Of a DNA stretch of 64,000 bases, positions 11,855-22,210 are shown in pieces. Source of the stretch: Lyophyllum atratum (lineage: Eukaryota; Basidiomycota; Agaricomycetes; Agaricales; Lyophyllaceae); NCBI GenBank assembly GCA_014905825.1, contig JACGCN010000038.1, forward strand, positions 186,001 through 250,000. The letters run 5' to 3'. The notes beneath the pieces were generated by a model. It was not told where the DNA came from, did not search any database, and worked only from the letters and a program-made list of their open reading frames with translations. How positions within the stretch are numbered: position 1 is the stretch's first letter; each line of letters begins with the position of its first letter. Position numbers and translations under genes: made by a program.

Positions 11855-12866
11855 GATTATGTGCGGTGCTGAATGTGAATGCCACCAAAGGAGAGTGCGA
11901 GAAGGATTATAAGCAGTAAACTGGAAACGTGGACCCAACTCAAGCTATGATGTGGATGCGTGACTCTGACAGACTTGTCACGTTGTGACCATCGCGTATG
12001 GTGCTGACCTCGACTTGCAAGCATGACAGACGACGACCATGGCATATTTGACGCGGCATTTTCCTACTATCTACATGGCCCAGTGACAAGTTGACGGTAT
12101 AGCGACGAAGTCCAATAATATTAGAAGATACGAACACACTCTGGTACACGTTTACGATCGGTGGAGTAGAAAACGCTCGAGGAGCGTCAATACTACGTAC
12201 CGCGCTACGCCTCCGACACTCAAATTGAGGCTTTCAAAACGACCCAATCGTCGTCGCGGACATGGACTCTCCAGCCATACGATCTTCTATAAGTTGCCTC
12301 ATTGAATAGTTTTCCTCTCGGACCACATGACAAGGTTGCATCGAGACAAGGATTCATTTTTAATTTTTAAAGCGCAAAGTCAAATCGTCTTCGGCACTTC
12401 ACAGAACGAGAGGATCGATAAGGAGGCACGTTCATATTCATTCTACGAAGGTACAGAACAGAACGGCATATTACAACAGCGTGTAGGAGAGGTCTGACAC
12501 TCACATTCACCATCCTCTAGTGAGCGAGTTCTTATACCCGGCCAGGCATTCCTCTGCGCTTTGCCTGAATCACCTCATCCCGCGTATAGACTGAGCATGG
12601 ATGGGCACTGTCTAACAGGTTGCGACGAAGAATGGATGATCGAAATTTTCACCTTTATAGATGTGTAGTATTTGTGCATGTTATGGAGGGTTTTGCGGCT
12701 GGTTGCATAATACACAACGACTCCGAGCCTCCGGGGAACACAAAATTACATACCGCTACACCTCTTCACTCCTTTGTTCTTCAGCTTGGATCAACGCGAC
12801 CGCCTTTTGGGAACGGGCTGTTATCGAACATTTGAAGGGTTTGGGATGACTGTTAGACGAATGGTA
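11855..12866. other. Intergenic, no gene recognised
   Basis: About 1 kb between the divergent upstream side of Sar1 and the 3' end of the P450 gene. Only short frames without domains; nothing repeated elsewhere in the window was noticed. Confidence 0.45.
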
Positions 12867-14916
12867 TCAATAAAGTCTGTCAGTGACAAAGTCTAAACAA
12901 TCAACATGCCTTATCGTTCCAGTGGTGTTTTCATGGACAGGCTCTATGACCACACCGTTCTCGACGTATTTCGATATGTCGAAAACGGCCAAAGTCATCG
13001 CACATGAGATGAAAATCGAGGCATCGGCGAGATGCAACCCTGAAAAGTTGTCTCAATTAAAGACCATCGATGCCTGATGTATCATGTGAGTACCTGGGCA
13101 TATGCTATGATGAGGTCGTCAGATTCTCGGTTCTATCTTTCGACATTCAGGACCCTCTTACCGTCTTCCAAAACCGAAGCAGATACCCCGAATATCTGCC
13201 TCCGCCGGTGTGGTTTCAGTCGCAATGAAGCGATCTGGGTTAAAGACTTCCGGGTGGGCATAGACGGTTGGATCGTGGGCCAGTTGCCTAAGTGAAAAGC
13301 ATCCGCTAACGAATCGATACGGCTAGGCTGCCAGTGACTGACCAAAGGTTCGCGATCACAAGGGCGCCTTTCGGAATGAAACATCCATCATGCACGTCGT
13401 CCTTCATGACGCGATGGGGAATACCTAGACGTGGTGCTCTCATCTGATGGACATGGTCGAGTAATAATAAATACTCACCAGTAGGACCGACAGCGTGCCA
13501 ACGAAGGACTTCCTTTACGAGGGCGTCGACATAGGGCAGGCGTGGACGGTCCTCGAATGTAGGAAGCCTGTCGACACCAACGACATTGTCGATCTCCATC
13601 TGAGCCTTCTTCGCGACCTCGGGATGAAGTGCCATGGCGAGGAAGAACGCGTATATTGCAGATACAGTCTAGAAAGCCGCTTCAACTACGCTTCGATATT
13701 TTCGGCTGGCGGAAGTCCTTACCGTATCAGCACCACCTGGTAGAAGAAATTAGCAAATGCTCCTCAGGACTTCGGATTGACCATACCCGAATATAGACTT
13801 GCTGCGCTCCACTTTATGTCAAACTCGTCTTCGGCACTGACGTCTTTACCCTCCAACAAACTAGATGTATAGGAAGCCGGTGCTGTACCTGCGGCCTAAT
13901 CAGAGCAGTCAGCTCAACGATCTGGAGCGCAAGCCGTTCGAGACACTATACCATCTGGCGCTTTACAAACTGGTGGGGTCGTTCCACCATCTCAACAAGG
14001 GTGGCCGCCCACAATTTGGCCCTCCTCTGGAAGCCGGCACCAGGGAACCAAGCAGGGATGTGGCGTACTACAAAATTTCAGTAAGCGTCTTCTGAAGATA
14101 ACTAAATCGATCGCCTTACAAAATGGGAGGACATCGACCAGATGGCCGCCAGGCGCGGTGGAGAGGGAGAATTGCTCAGTGGCTTTATCCGCAAGCTCGA
14201 TGAAAGGGTCTCCCGTCTCCTTGACTTCATAACCATGCGAGATGCGGAGAATAATGGCCCCCGCGGTGCTAATTAACCATGATGAGATAGATGAACTCTT
14301 GACGGCGCAAAAAGCGATCCACATACTGTCGAATATGAGCAGCCAGGTCTTCAGGCTTCTTCAAAATACGTCGGAGGAATCTTTGAGTCTCAAGTTCCTC
14401 GATATGCGAGAACTGTTTGACGTTGGCGCGACTTCCAATGACGGCGTGGAAGAGACGGCGGAAGCGACGGAGACGGTCGCCGTATGGTAGGAGGACGAGG
14501 GTATTTTTCCAGCCGACAAGGTTACCACCCATCTGGAGTACGGGACGGTCGGAACAGATGTGGCTCTTCTTGTCAAGCAGTTCGGTGGCCACTTTGGCAG
14601 AGTTGAGAATGATTACAGTCTGTCCCAGAACTGTAACGGAACATATATCTCCTGGAATGCGTGTCAGTGACGGCGCGACGCATGTCGGACTAGAGATGTT
14701 GCCCTTACCGTACTGTTCACCCCACTTTGCGAATGTTAACCACTCCTGCTCGGTCGGCATGTCCAGAAGGTTTCCAATCAATGGGAGTCCCTTTGGACCA
14801 GGCGGAAGCGGGAGGCTGCGTCTGGAGCGACGGATGAAACTACCAACGATGAGTAGACATAGGAAGGCGAAAAAGACATCCAGAGAATTCAACTTGATGG
14901 AGTCCAGACTCATCAT
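12867..14916 (-). CDS. Cytochrome P450 monooxygenase
   Basis: Microsomal heme monooxygenase. ATG 14916 gives an N-terminal anchor (SLDVFFAFLCLLIVGSFI) and the proline hinge LPLPPGPKGLPLIGN. Later exons give RPVLQMGGNLVGWKNTLVLL, FRRLFHAVIG, the I-helix GGADT (near 13720), MALHPEVAKKAQMEID, the K-helix VKEVLRWH (ExxR), and DPTVYAHPEVFNPDRF. The heme loop is assembled from three exons: ...GICFGFGRR, an 11-nt exon (13094-13104, CATATGCCCAG) and LHLADASIF..., giving FGFGRRICPGLHLAD with the axial Cys in the tiny exon. The reading continues past GTIRHVDCL to TGA at 12867-12869; a last intron near there could shift the true end. It resembles the basidiomycete O-methylsterigmatocystin-oxidoreductase-like clan. 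Substrate unknown; no biosynthetic cluster is visible. Confidence 0.9.
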
Positions 14917-15441
14917 CGTAACTTGAAGAAGAAGTGAGGATGGGGGAAATTGAGAAGGAGCATTCGTTTATAACACTCTAGTGACATCAAGGGGCTGCTT
15001 CTTTTGTCGAGAAGACGTTCGCGGAGATGATTGTCTTTATGACCTCTAAACTTGACTGGGGCAACAAACCAAGAACGGGCTTCTTCGGAGAGACGTGACT
15101 TCATCTCCCCGGCCCGTCATCCTATGATTCTGAACGCGAAGGGTCCGTGACATGAGAAGGCGAAAAAGACATCCATAGAATTGACGGAACTCAGAGTCAT
15201 CATAGTTACAAAAGGAAGTGAGGGTGGGGAAATTGAGAAGGAGCACTGCTTGTTTATAACAATCTAGTGACGAATCAAGTGACTGTTTCTTTTGTCGAGA
15301 AGATGTTCGCGGAAATGATTGTCTTATGACCTCTAAACTTGACTGGGGCAACAAAGCAAGAACGGGCTTCTTCGGAGAGACGTGACTTCAGCTCCCCGGC
15401 CCGTCGTCCTGCGATTTTGAACGCGAGGGGTCCGTGAACAG
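14861..15441. repeat. Tandem duplication of P450 promoter and first codons
   Basis: Two direct units of about 290 bp (14861-15154 and 15155-15441) share most of their sequence. Both hold the core GAAGGCGAAAAAGACATCCA, the 5' leader, and the block CCTCTAAACTTGACTGGGGC. The unit next to the gene includes the real P450 start; the distal one keeps a matching but drifted start on the minus strand (MMTLSSVNSMDVFFAF versus MMSLDSIKLNSLDVFFAF) that runs out of homology after about 16 codons. This could be the remnant of a lost tandem P450 gene or of unequal crossing-over. Confidence 0.85.
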
Positions 15442-15818
15442 GAATCACGCGTCTAGAGTGGGAGTGGGCCACATACATATACAACTTCGCATTCGGCGGA
15501 TGATTTCAATACCTCGGGTAAACCTCCTCACCTCCAGGTTCAAGAAAGCCGCATACAGAACGGGGCGAAGATCAAGTTGGAAGATGTCATTGTCGAAGTC
15601 CCTCTACTGAGTACATCCATTCTTTCTTCCACGCCACCCTTTAGAACGATTACCCGGCGTGAGCATGAAGCCCCTACTGATAAATACCTCATAACCAATA
15701 TGGATCATGGTAAAAGACAAGGCGCTACGTGGGGACGCCGGTAACTTGTCTCGGGGCGACGGGCCCACACGACCTGATGATGGGTAAGTAATGCTCTTAG
15801 ACGCCATAAGAACAGCGC

Positions 15819-16380
15819 TCACGGTGAAACAACAACGAAGTCATTGAACTCGGCAGCGAGCAAGAACCTATGGGGTGTGTTAGCAGGCGATGGGAAGCAG
15901 CGAATGTGTCAATGGCGTACGAGCAACCAGGGAACCTGATACCAAGTGTATACGTCCTGAAGTGCGTTCAGTACGAGTATAGGATTAGAATGGGAAGCAA
16001 TGCTTACGTTGGGAAGATAGTATCATCGAGGGTGATATTCACAGCTCCTTGCAGGAGATCAGATCGTTGGATCGAACCAACGGGAATGAACTCGGTATCC
16101 GTGTTGAGGCATATATCAACTGTTTGGGGATCGGTGCTTGTGCTCGTCCATGAAACGGCGAATTTCTGGCCAATGGCAACTTTAAGGCTTGGAACAGACA
16201 TCTCAAATGCAAGGACCGCATTGCAGGTCAAGAGAAGGAGGCATATCGAGACCCTGTGAGGGTATGAATGTCGATTACTTCAAGTCGATATATGGAGACA
16301 TACCACAGGCGTTGTAGAGCGAGCATTGGAAACAGTGGGGAAAGGATGGATGTGATGGTTCGTCCGTACGACAGGTCCAT
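15819..16380 (-). CDS. Small secreted Kre9/Knh1-like beta-sandwich protein
   Basis: Four exons from ATG 16380 to TGA 15819. The N-terminus is hydrophobic and joins two exons (...LQRLW|VSICLLLLTCNAVLAFE), consistent with secretion. The core is LSVPSLKVAIGQKFAVSWTS-like (exact: EMSVPSLKVAIGQKFAVSWT), then TVDICLNTDTEFIPVG and GAVNITLDDTIFPT. After an AC|GTAAGC donor, a short exon and a final exon read FLLAAEFNDFVVVSP before the stop. The x-P-x-GQ-x-(x)-V-x-W pattern is that of the Ser-Thr-rich/Kre9-Knh1 N-terminal Ig-like fold common in small extracellular basidiomycete proteins. Length is only about 130 aa. A similar gene lies at 63382-63698. Function unknown. Confidence 0.6.
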
Positions 16381-17344
16381 ATTTTATACTGAACGCATTC
16401 TGATGGTGACCATTTAGGAAGGGATGAGAATAGGTGTTGACTTGATACATTGCACAGTCATGGGAGGCTCAGCGAGGCCCAGCGTCGTTTGCGGTAGCGA
16501 AAAAACCAAATGGGTGAATCTCGAGCGCTGAACGTCAACCTCCATCTCAAATCGATCCTTCTTGGTCGATATCAGAGTCGGCAAATTCATCATCCCTGGA
16601 CATCACTCGGTACCTTCTGGCAACGGCCTTCACGGTGTTCGAGAACCGCAAGGTACATTTCACTTGACCCTCACAGCACGGCCTCAGCTTGTTCCAACCA
16701 GTTACCCATCATGAGCTACACGCTACGAGTGGCTGCAATTTGTTTGGATCCTGACGAGATCATTGAGATGTGCGACTCTCACTGGAAATGAAAAGGAAAG
16801 AATGGAACTCAACGGTTACAGCTGTTGTTTATGGCTTGACCTTATCGATTCGGATTTGTACTGAAGGGTCTCGAGGACAGAGATGGGTGTACATTGGCGC
16901 ATACTTACTAAACGTAAGTTTCGATTTATGAAATCTAGGGCTTGGAGACAAATGGGGCTTGGGTATCACCACGACCAGGATAACCTCACCCCGGTAATAT
17001 GCGACATGTGGTGATTATATCATGTGTTATGATACACTGAAATAGAGATCTTCTGCGTCGAGACGACTCGTGTTGTCTTCTTGCATAGGACTTCTGAGTG
17101 CCGATGAGAACGGATGTGGCATTTCTCCCCTCCTGTAGCCGTCTCTCGCTGCTCAGGTACTATAAGATGTGGACCGGTTTGTGAAGGGAAGAAATTGAAC
17201 GGGAATGGGTGCGCTGGGGAGGGTGAAAGGTGGAAGAAGCCTGAAGGTTGTCAGGGTTGGGATGCGGCCGGGCGGCATGTTGAAGGATGGTCTCTATAAA
17301 TAATTTGCTTGACCCTGCGTCCGGTGATATTGTTCAGGGCAGGC
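16381..17344. other. Intergenic, no gene recognised
   Basis: Nearly 1 kb before the dispersed repeat. Only short unsupported frames were seen. Confidence 0.45.
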
Positions 17345-19510
17345 AATTTGGCGTTGGCACCTTGACAGACCTTGACTAGCTAGAACTCGGCAACGCAGCG
17401 CACTCGCCTCCAACTTGCTTCGCACTCGGATTGGAGTTCTTGAGGTATATTCAGGTGCGATATATTCGAATTGTGGTCGGGCTGAGACTTGAGCTTGGGG
17501 ATCGATCAGGCCAGCCTTGGGTCAGCCGCCGCTGTCAGAGTCAACGCATAAATAGCCAGGTAAGCCACAGTCATCCTCAATCCGCTTCTTGTCCCCCTTC
17601 CACCACCACCACCCGCAGTAGTAGTACTGCCTGTTAGGCAAGGCCCGGTGGTGGTGCCGACTCTCTGTCATTGATCACAACCTTTACTCTCTCATACCCT
17701 ACCATCCACTCCTCCTCGTTAACGGTTCTCGCAAATCCCACCTCACTGTCCGCCGCTGGTCGGTCTCAAAAAGAACTTCATCTTGCCTAAGCATACGATG
17801 GATTGCTGTGTGGCCCCTAGCCTCAAAGCTAAGGTCAGTCGTCGTCGTTGCTCACTACTTCGATTATGTGGCTGACCAATGTCGGTTGTTCAGATCTCTG
17901 TACGTAGACCGACATCAACGTACTCTCATCTATGCTCTGTGATGGCTGGCTGAGCGGAGCACAAGGTTAGTCGTCATATTATCTGTCGTTGTTGGAACGC
18001 CGAACTGACTGCCCTTACAGCCTTCTAGTATGGTCGTGGCGACTTGGTCATTGTTCATCAACCCTCTCCGACATCACCGCCCCCCTCCCCCCCACATATG
18101 GCTCGCTGGGTATCACCAGGAAGTATAGTAGGACGGGTGCAAATGGCGATCTCTAGGCTCATTTGGGCGATGTTTCCTAGAACGTCCTCCGTTCCTATTT
18201 AGCGAGGTGATATCCTGCGAAAGGTTAGTTATCTGATTCTGTCCCCAACCCCCGACTGACCTTCGTACTTGTGCTAGCCAGTTCACCAGAAATTGCTCAC
18301 CCTATAGCTGCAGGAGAACGGTATTGAGGCTGACGAGCCTTAACCGTGTCATTTCTCTCTGGGTTTATATCTACCAGCCTGGCACCGACATTAAGAGTGC
18401 TTTTCTTTGTGGCTTTTCTACCAGCCATCCACTTCTCGTTCTCCACACCGGCGTCCACCCCACCTGGTGCGACAATGTGCTTCCGTCTCCTGGGATTTGC
18501 TTCGTTCCCAACTTACCGGTGTGCGCCCTCCTGCGTCATATATACCCGCGATGCTCTATCTTCACGTCTTCGCTTCAATCTCTTCAATCTCTACCGTCCA
18601 ATTGGGCCTTGGGTGTGTCCTTTAGTTACTATCGATCCTTTCTTGTACTCGAACCCGACCCGGCTTGTATTCCACTTGGTGCAACAACCTGCTTCAGTCT
18701 CCCCGGGATTTGCTTCGTTCCCGACTTACCGGCGTGCGCCCTCCTGCGGACATATATACCCGCGATGCTCTACATTGGCGTATTCGTTTCAAACTCTTTC
18801 ATTCTCTGCCATCCAATTGGGCGTTGGATGTGCCCTTTTTGCTACGGATCCGACCCCACACTGCCAGCCTCATGGGATTTGCTTTGTTCCCGCCTTCCGT
18901 CCACAAGACAAACCACCGGCGTGCGCCCTCCTGTGTGCAAATATACCCGCGATGCTCCATCTTGGCGCCTTCGTTTCTACTCTTTCCCTTCTCTACCATC
19001 CAATTGGGCGTTGGGTGTGTCCTCTTTTGTTACGGATCCGACTCGGCACTTCCCGTATCATGGGATTAGCTTTCGTTCCCGCCTTCCGTCCACAAGACAA
19101 CCACCGGTGTGCGCCCTCCTGTGCGCAAATATACCCGCGATGCTCTACCTTGGCGTAGTCGTTTCAAAGCCTTTCATTCTCTGCCATCCAATTGGGCGTT
19201 GGATGTGCCCTTTTTGCTACGGATCTGACTCGGCACTTCCTGTATCATGGGATTAGCTTTCGTTCCCGCCTTCCGTCCACAAGACATCCACCGGCATGCG
19301 CCCTCCTGTGCACATATACCCACGGAGTTGCATTTTGCTTCTACCGCACCATCATGGCCACCGAGAATCTTCCTTTCGGTATCCCGTCGTTCATTTAGAG
19401 GCAGCGGGTGTTTCTTTTTAGTCTCGCATTCTAGTATCATGACTCATATAGTATCGTATTGAGAATTGTGGTTCATAGCATCCAATAAAATGATTGATAA
19501 AATCCGTCTC
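17345..19510 (+). repeat. Dispersed ~2.15 kb repeat, copy 1
   Basis: Matches the reverse complement of 45540-47690 from end to end with moderate divergence. Shared landmarks in order: GCAGCGCACTCGCCTCC (near 17395), GGATCGATCAGGCCAGCC, a CCACCACCACC/TACTGCC stretch near 17590-17660, CGGTATTGAGGCTGACGAGC near 18320, the tandem array, then CGTCGTTCATTTAGAGGCAG and an AATAAA-like end with TGATAAAATC. Several GT...AG pairs suggest it may be transcribed and spliced. No terminal inverted repeats, LTRs, transposase or clear target duplication were found. Borders are approximate (tens of bases). Confidence 0.8.
18492..19330 (+). repeat. Internal tandem array of repeat copy 1
   Basis: Five diverged units begin with GGGATTTGCTTCGTTCCC or GGGATTAGCTTTCGTTCCC at about 18492, 18715, 18874, 19062 and 19249. 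Spacing is about 223, 159, 188 and 187 bp. Each holds TGCGCCCTCCTG followed by ATACCCGCGATGCTC or a variant; the later units add CCGTCCACAAGACA. Because 187 and 188 are not multiples of three, each unit is read in a different frame by any one ORF, yet all three forward frames stay largely open (up to 310 codons from 18324). This argues against a conserved protein. Confidence 0.8.
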
Positions 19511-19549
19511 GTCCCCGACATAAGAAATTGATTGAAAGTATAGCCTCCC

Positions 19550-20240
19550 TATACTTCATGACTCTACAAAACAATTCTGGGAACCTCTAAACACAGGAAG
19601 GTCCATTACTTGTAGTATAGTCCAATATACATGATACATAACAAGGAACGTGTGACATATCGAGTCCGCTGTGCATCTTCGGGGACATTCCCCTTCAGAC
19701 CCCAACCAGATCCTCGGGAGGCACTGTGTTCCTAGTGCGCAGGGCTACTTCGACTGCGGGAAGTGCATGTCGCGTTCAAAGTCGGTGATGGAGAGCAGGG
19801 CGAGCTTCGGGACGCGCATCGCTCAACTTAAAGGGACGGCGTCGGCAGGATTGAGGAACCCAAGTGTTAGGGATACTAGATTGGGCAGTTCGAAGGGTGC
19901 GATATAACCTTCTGGCTCCACCAGGTCGAGTGCGAGCTCTTCAAGGAGTGCGCATTTGCGAGCAGTACTTTACGCAAGATCGACAAACCAGGGCGTCGCG
20001 ACACAGGCACCGGGCTCAAGCTCAGGACTGTGAAATTTGTGGGCGCAAACCGTCCGAAAGGGATGCATGTTCCGAAAAGCACGAGAACCTGTAGTCTTGG
20101 GTAGAAGTCCACGCCGGTCGTTTGGTTCGCCTGCTGCTCGTCCAACCCACCTACCATGCCCATTTCCTCATCGTCCACCAGTGTGACCCATGATTCAAGG
20201 TAGGGCATGGGAGCGAGGTCTCCCATATTCGCTAGCCAGC
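19550..20240 (-). pseudogene. Truncated F-box gene copy
   Basis: A degraded copy of the F-box/leucine-rich gene at 40051-41604, same strand, including its 3' flank (AGTCTAGTCCAATATAC at the parent, AGTATAGTCCAATATAC here). It keeps the C-terminal coding end, then jumps near 19750 over about 520 bp of the parent (from ~40100 to ~40622). It continues through the middle region (e.g. SPVPVSRRPGLSILRKVLLA, LAPMPYLESWVTLVDDEEMG) and stops near 20230 where the parent goes on towards its F-box. The N-terminal half and F-box are missing and frames are broken, so it is non-functional. Confidence 0.88.
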
Positions 20241-20384
20241 TCGAGACATGAGCTCGAACAAGGGCCGATTTTACTCATGACTCACCAGAATATCATTTAT
20301 TGTTTGATCCTATATCTGCCCGTTAAAAGGCTTCGGGATACCCTCTCGAGTCTCCACCCGCCCATATTTGTCTTCCGCAATTCC

Positions 20385-20716
20385 TGTTGTAAGATAAGCT
20401 CAGTCGTTGTATATGGATCGACTACCACAGTAGTCGTACCTGTTGTAAGATAAGCTATAACGACGTTAATAAGGGATAAACTAGAAGTAAGTAAGCGGCA
20501 TACCTCAGTCGTTGTATATGGATCGACTGAGGTATGCCTTTCGTCCGTGAGCCTGTCAACCCTCCCGCTCGCGTGGTACTGTACAGTACCAATTTGCCTC
20601 CGTCTCCTCCCAGTCCCCCCGTCCTATTCTCCCAGTACCTCCTTTCCTAATCGGGGTTGTCGGTCATGTGATGACGGCGCGTCAATACGAGATACGCGAG
20701 TCACCTCGTTCCAACA
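20385..20716 (-). repeat. Copia 3' LTR
   Basis: 332 bp, TGTTG...CAACA. Contains two copies of TGTTGTAAGATAAGCT, a 15-bp perfect inverted repeat (GGCATACCTCAGTCG 20497-20511 with CGACTGAGGTATGCC 20524-20538) and a 16-bp palindrome GGTACTGTACAGTACC (20575-20590). It lies next to the polypurine tract on the minus strand. Confidence 0.95.
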
Positions 20717-20725
20717 GCCCCCCTG
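20717..20725 (-). other. Polypurine tract of copia element
   Basis: Immediately before the 3' LTR the minus strand reads GTCAGGGGGGC, a G-rich run in the usual place for plus-strand DNA priming. Confidence 0.6.
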
Positions 20726-20739
20726 ACTCGCGTATCACG

Positions 20740-21519
20740 CTACTCTTCACAGAGACGGAGTGCTAGGCAGAACTTGTGGTGTGCTGGACGAGGTAGCGCC
20801 TTGGTGAGGAGGTCGGCGATATTTTCGGTGGTGGGGATATAGTTAACATGTAGGTCACCAGTCTCGACGCACTCGCGTAGATAGTGATGGCGAATATCGA
20901 TATGTTTAACCCGCGCGTTGTTCTTTGTGTTTTCGGTGAGTGAGATGGCGCCAGAGTTGTCAGCGGAGAGCTGGGCAGGTCGCGGTTGGGGAAAGTCGAT
21001 GTCCGCCAGTGATGAGTACATCCATTGTAGTTGTTGTACGGCACGAGACATGGCCATGTATTCGGCCTCGGGAGTAGACGTAGCGACAGTTGGCTGATAT
21101 TTTGATCCCCATGCTGTTGGTCCGCCTGCCTGAAGGAAAACGTGCCCCGAGATGGAGCGACGGGTGTCGGTACAAGCGGCGTAGTCAGAGTCGACATAGC
21201 CGTGAGGCGTGAATGAAGTGTGTCCCTCGCCTCCGTAACGCAGTTTGTAGTGTAAGGTCGCTTTAATGTACTGGAGGACATGCATGAGGGCTTGCCAATG
21301 TGGTTTACCGGGGTTTGTCGAGAATCGGCTTAGGGACGCGACCGCATATGATAGGTCTGGGCGCGTAGCGATTTGGGCGTACATGATCGATCCGAGGACC
21401 TCGCGATAGGGTTTATCCTGCATGAAGTGTCTGTCTTCAGCTGTAGTCGGTGCCTGCGTCTTATTGAGAATGACGCCTGGAGGAAGTGGGGTGTATTTGG
21501 GTGCGCAATCCCACATGCC
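20740..21519 (-). pseudogene. Copia pol, 3' part (RNase H)
   Basis: C-terminal part of the split polyprotein: MWDCAPKYTPLPPGV at the join, then SIMYAQIATRPDLSYAVASL, the RNase H segment with HGYVDSDYAACTDTRRSISG, STPEAEYMAMSRAVQQLQWM, KHIDIRHHYLRECVETGDL and NIADLLTKALP, ending LRLCEE. These are the standard copia RNase H blocks. It is in frame with the 5' part ending at 34529; codon borders meet exactly at the target duplication. No internal stop. An open frame extends upstream to 21765 but that part is KDZ sequence, not pol. Confidence 0.93.
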
Positions 21520-21526
21520 GTATCGC
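21520..21526. repeat. KDZ target-site duplication, left
   Basis: GTATCGC, repeated at 34529-34535 on the other side of the insert. An eighth base differs (C versus T). Confidence 0.85.
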
Positions 21527-22204
21527 CAGGCTGTACCGTCGCTTTGATGTATAAAGTGGCTGTAGTTAGCGGCGAGAGGTGATATATAACGGGCTCTCGT
21601 TACCGCGCACGTGCAGGGCTCAAACTGGGCCAAATAATGCCGCCCCGTTGGTTGGCGTGGGCTGGGCGTGGGCTGGTTGCTGCTGCTGGCTGGCCATACG
21701 GCTTGGGCTTGCTCGCTCGTTTGGAAAGATTTGTCATCGACCGTCCTGAACCATGTGTGATCCATAAATACATTTGGGACGACATATCAAAAATGTTCGG
21801 CAAAAACATTGAAATAAAACATATAGCCGTGTAGAAGCCGGCCTCGTTTGCAAAAATATATGTAACGATGATAATAAGCACAAGAAAATCACATTCGACG
21901 TGTCTATACAGCAATAACAAGATAAGGACTACAGAAATTACGAAAATTACTTTTTTGCCTTTTTGGCGGCCCTAATAGCAAAATCAGTGGTATGAAATGA
22001 GAAAGAGCAACAGGCTACGTACTTGTGATTCTCCTTTCCCTTTCCACCAGCCGCGCGCTTCCCAAGAACGGTGGGAGCGATCGGGTTGCCGTTCGCATCC
22101 ACCGTTTGTTTTCCGTTTTCATCGACGGTCAAGGGCACGACGTCTTTTGGAGCCGGCGCCTTCCGAGTTCGCTGCCCTCGCCCCGACAGAGCGACGTCGC
22201 CACC

Positions 22205-22210
22205 TTCAAG
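22205..22210. repeat. Target duplication of the 3 kb element, left
   Basis: TTCAAG (CTTGAA on the minus strand), repeated at 25281-25286. Removing the element and one copy restores the reading frame of the host gene. Confidence 0.85.

Noticed and set aside
14913..15484. Two similar small minus-strand ORFs (63 and 69 codons) upstream of the P450
   Set aside because: They are the two copies of the duplicated promoter unit; similarity comes from DNA duplication, with no recognised protein.
18324..19256. 310-codon ORF as a protein-coding gene
   Set aside because: It runs through tandem units of non-triplet length, so the same repeat is read in different frames; parallel frames are also open. 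No domain is recognised and the inverted copy breaks the frame differently.
18492..19330. CRISPR-like array
   Set aside because: Units are long, diverged and contiguous, in a eukaryotic genome; no spacer structure.
20740..21765. The 341-codon ORF as a stand-alone RNase H gene starting at 21765
   Set aside because: Codons before 21519 are KDZ terminal sequence; only the downstream part is copia pol.
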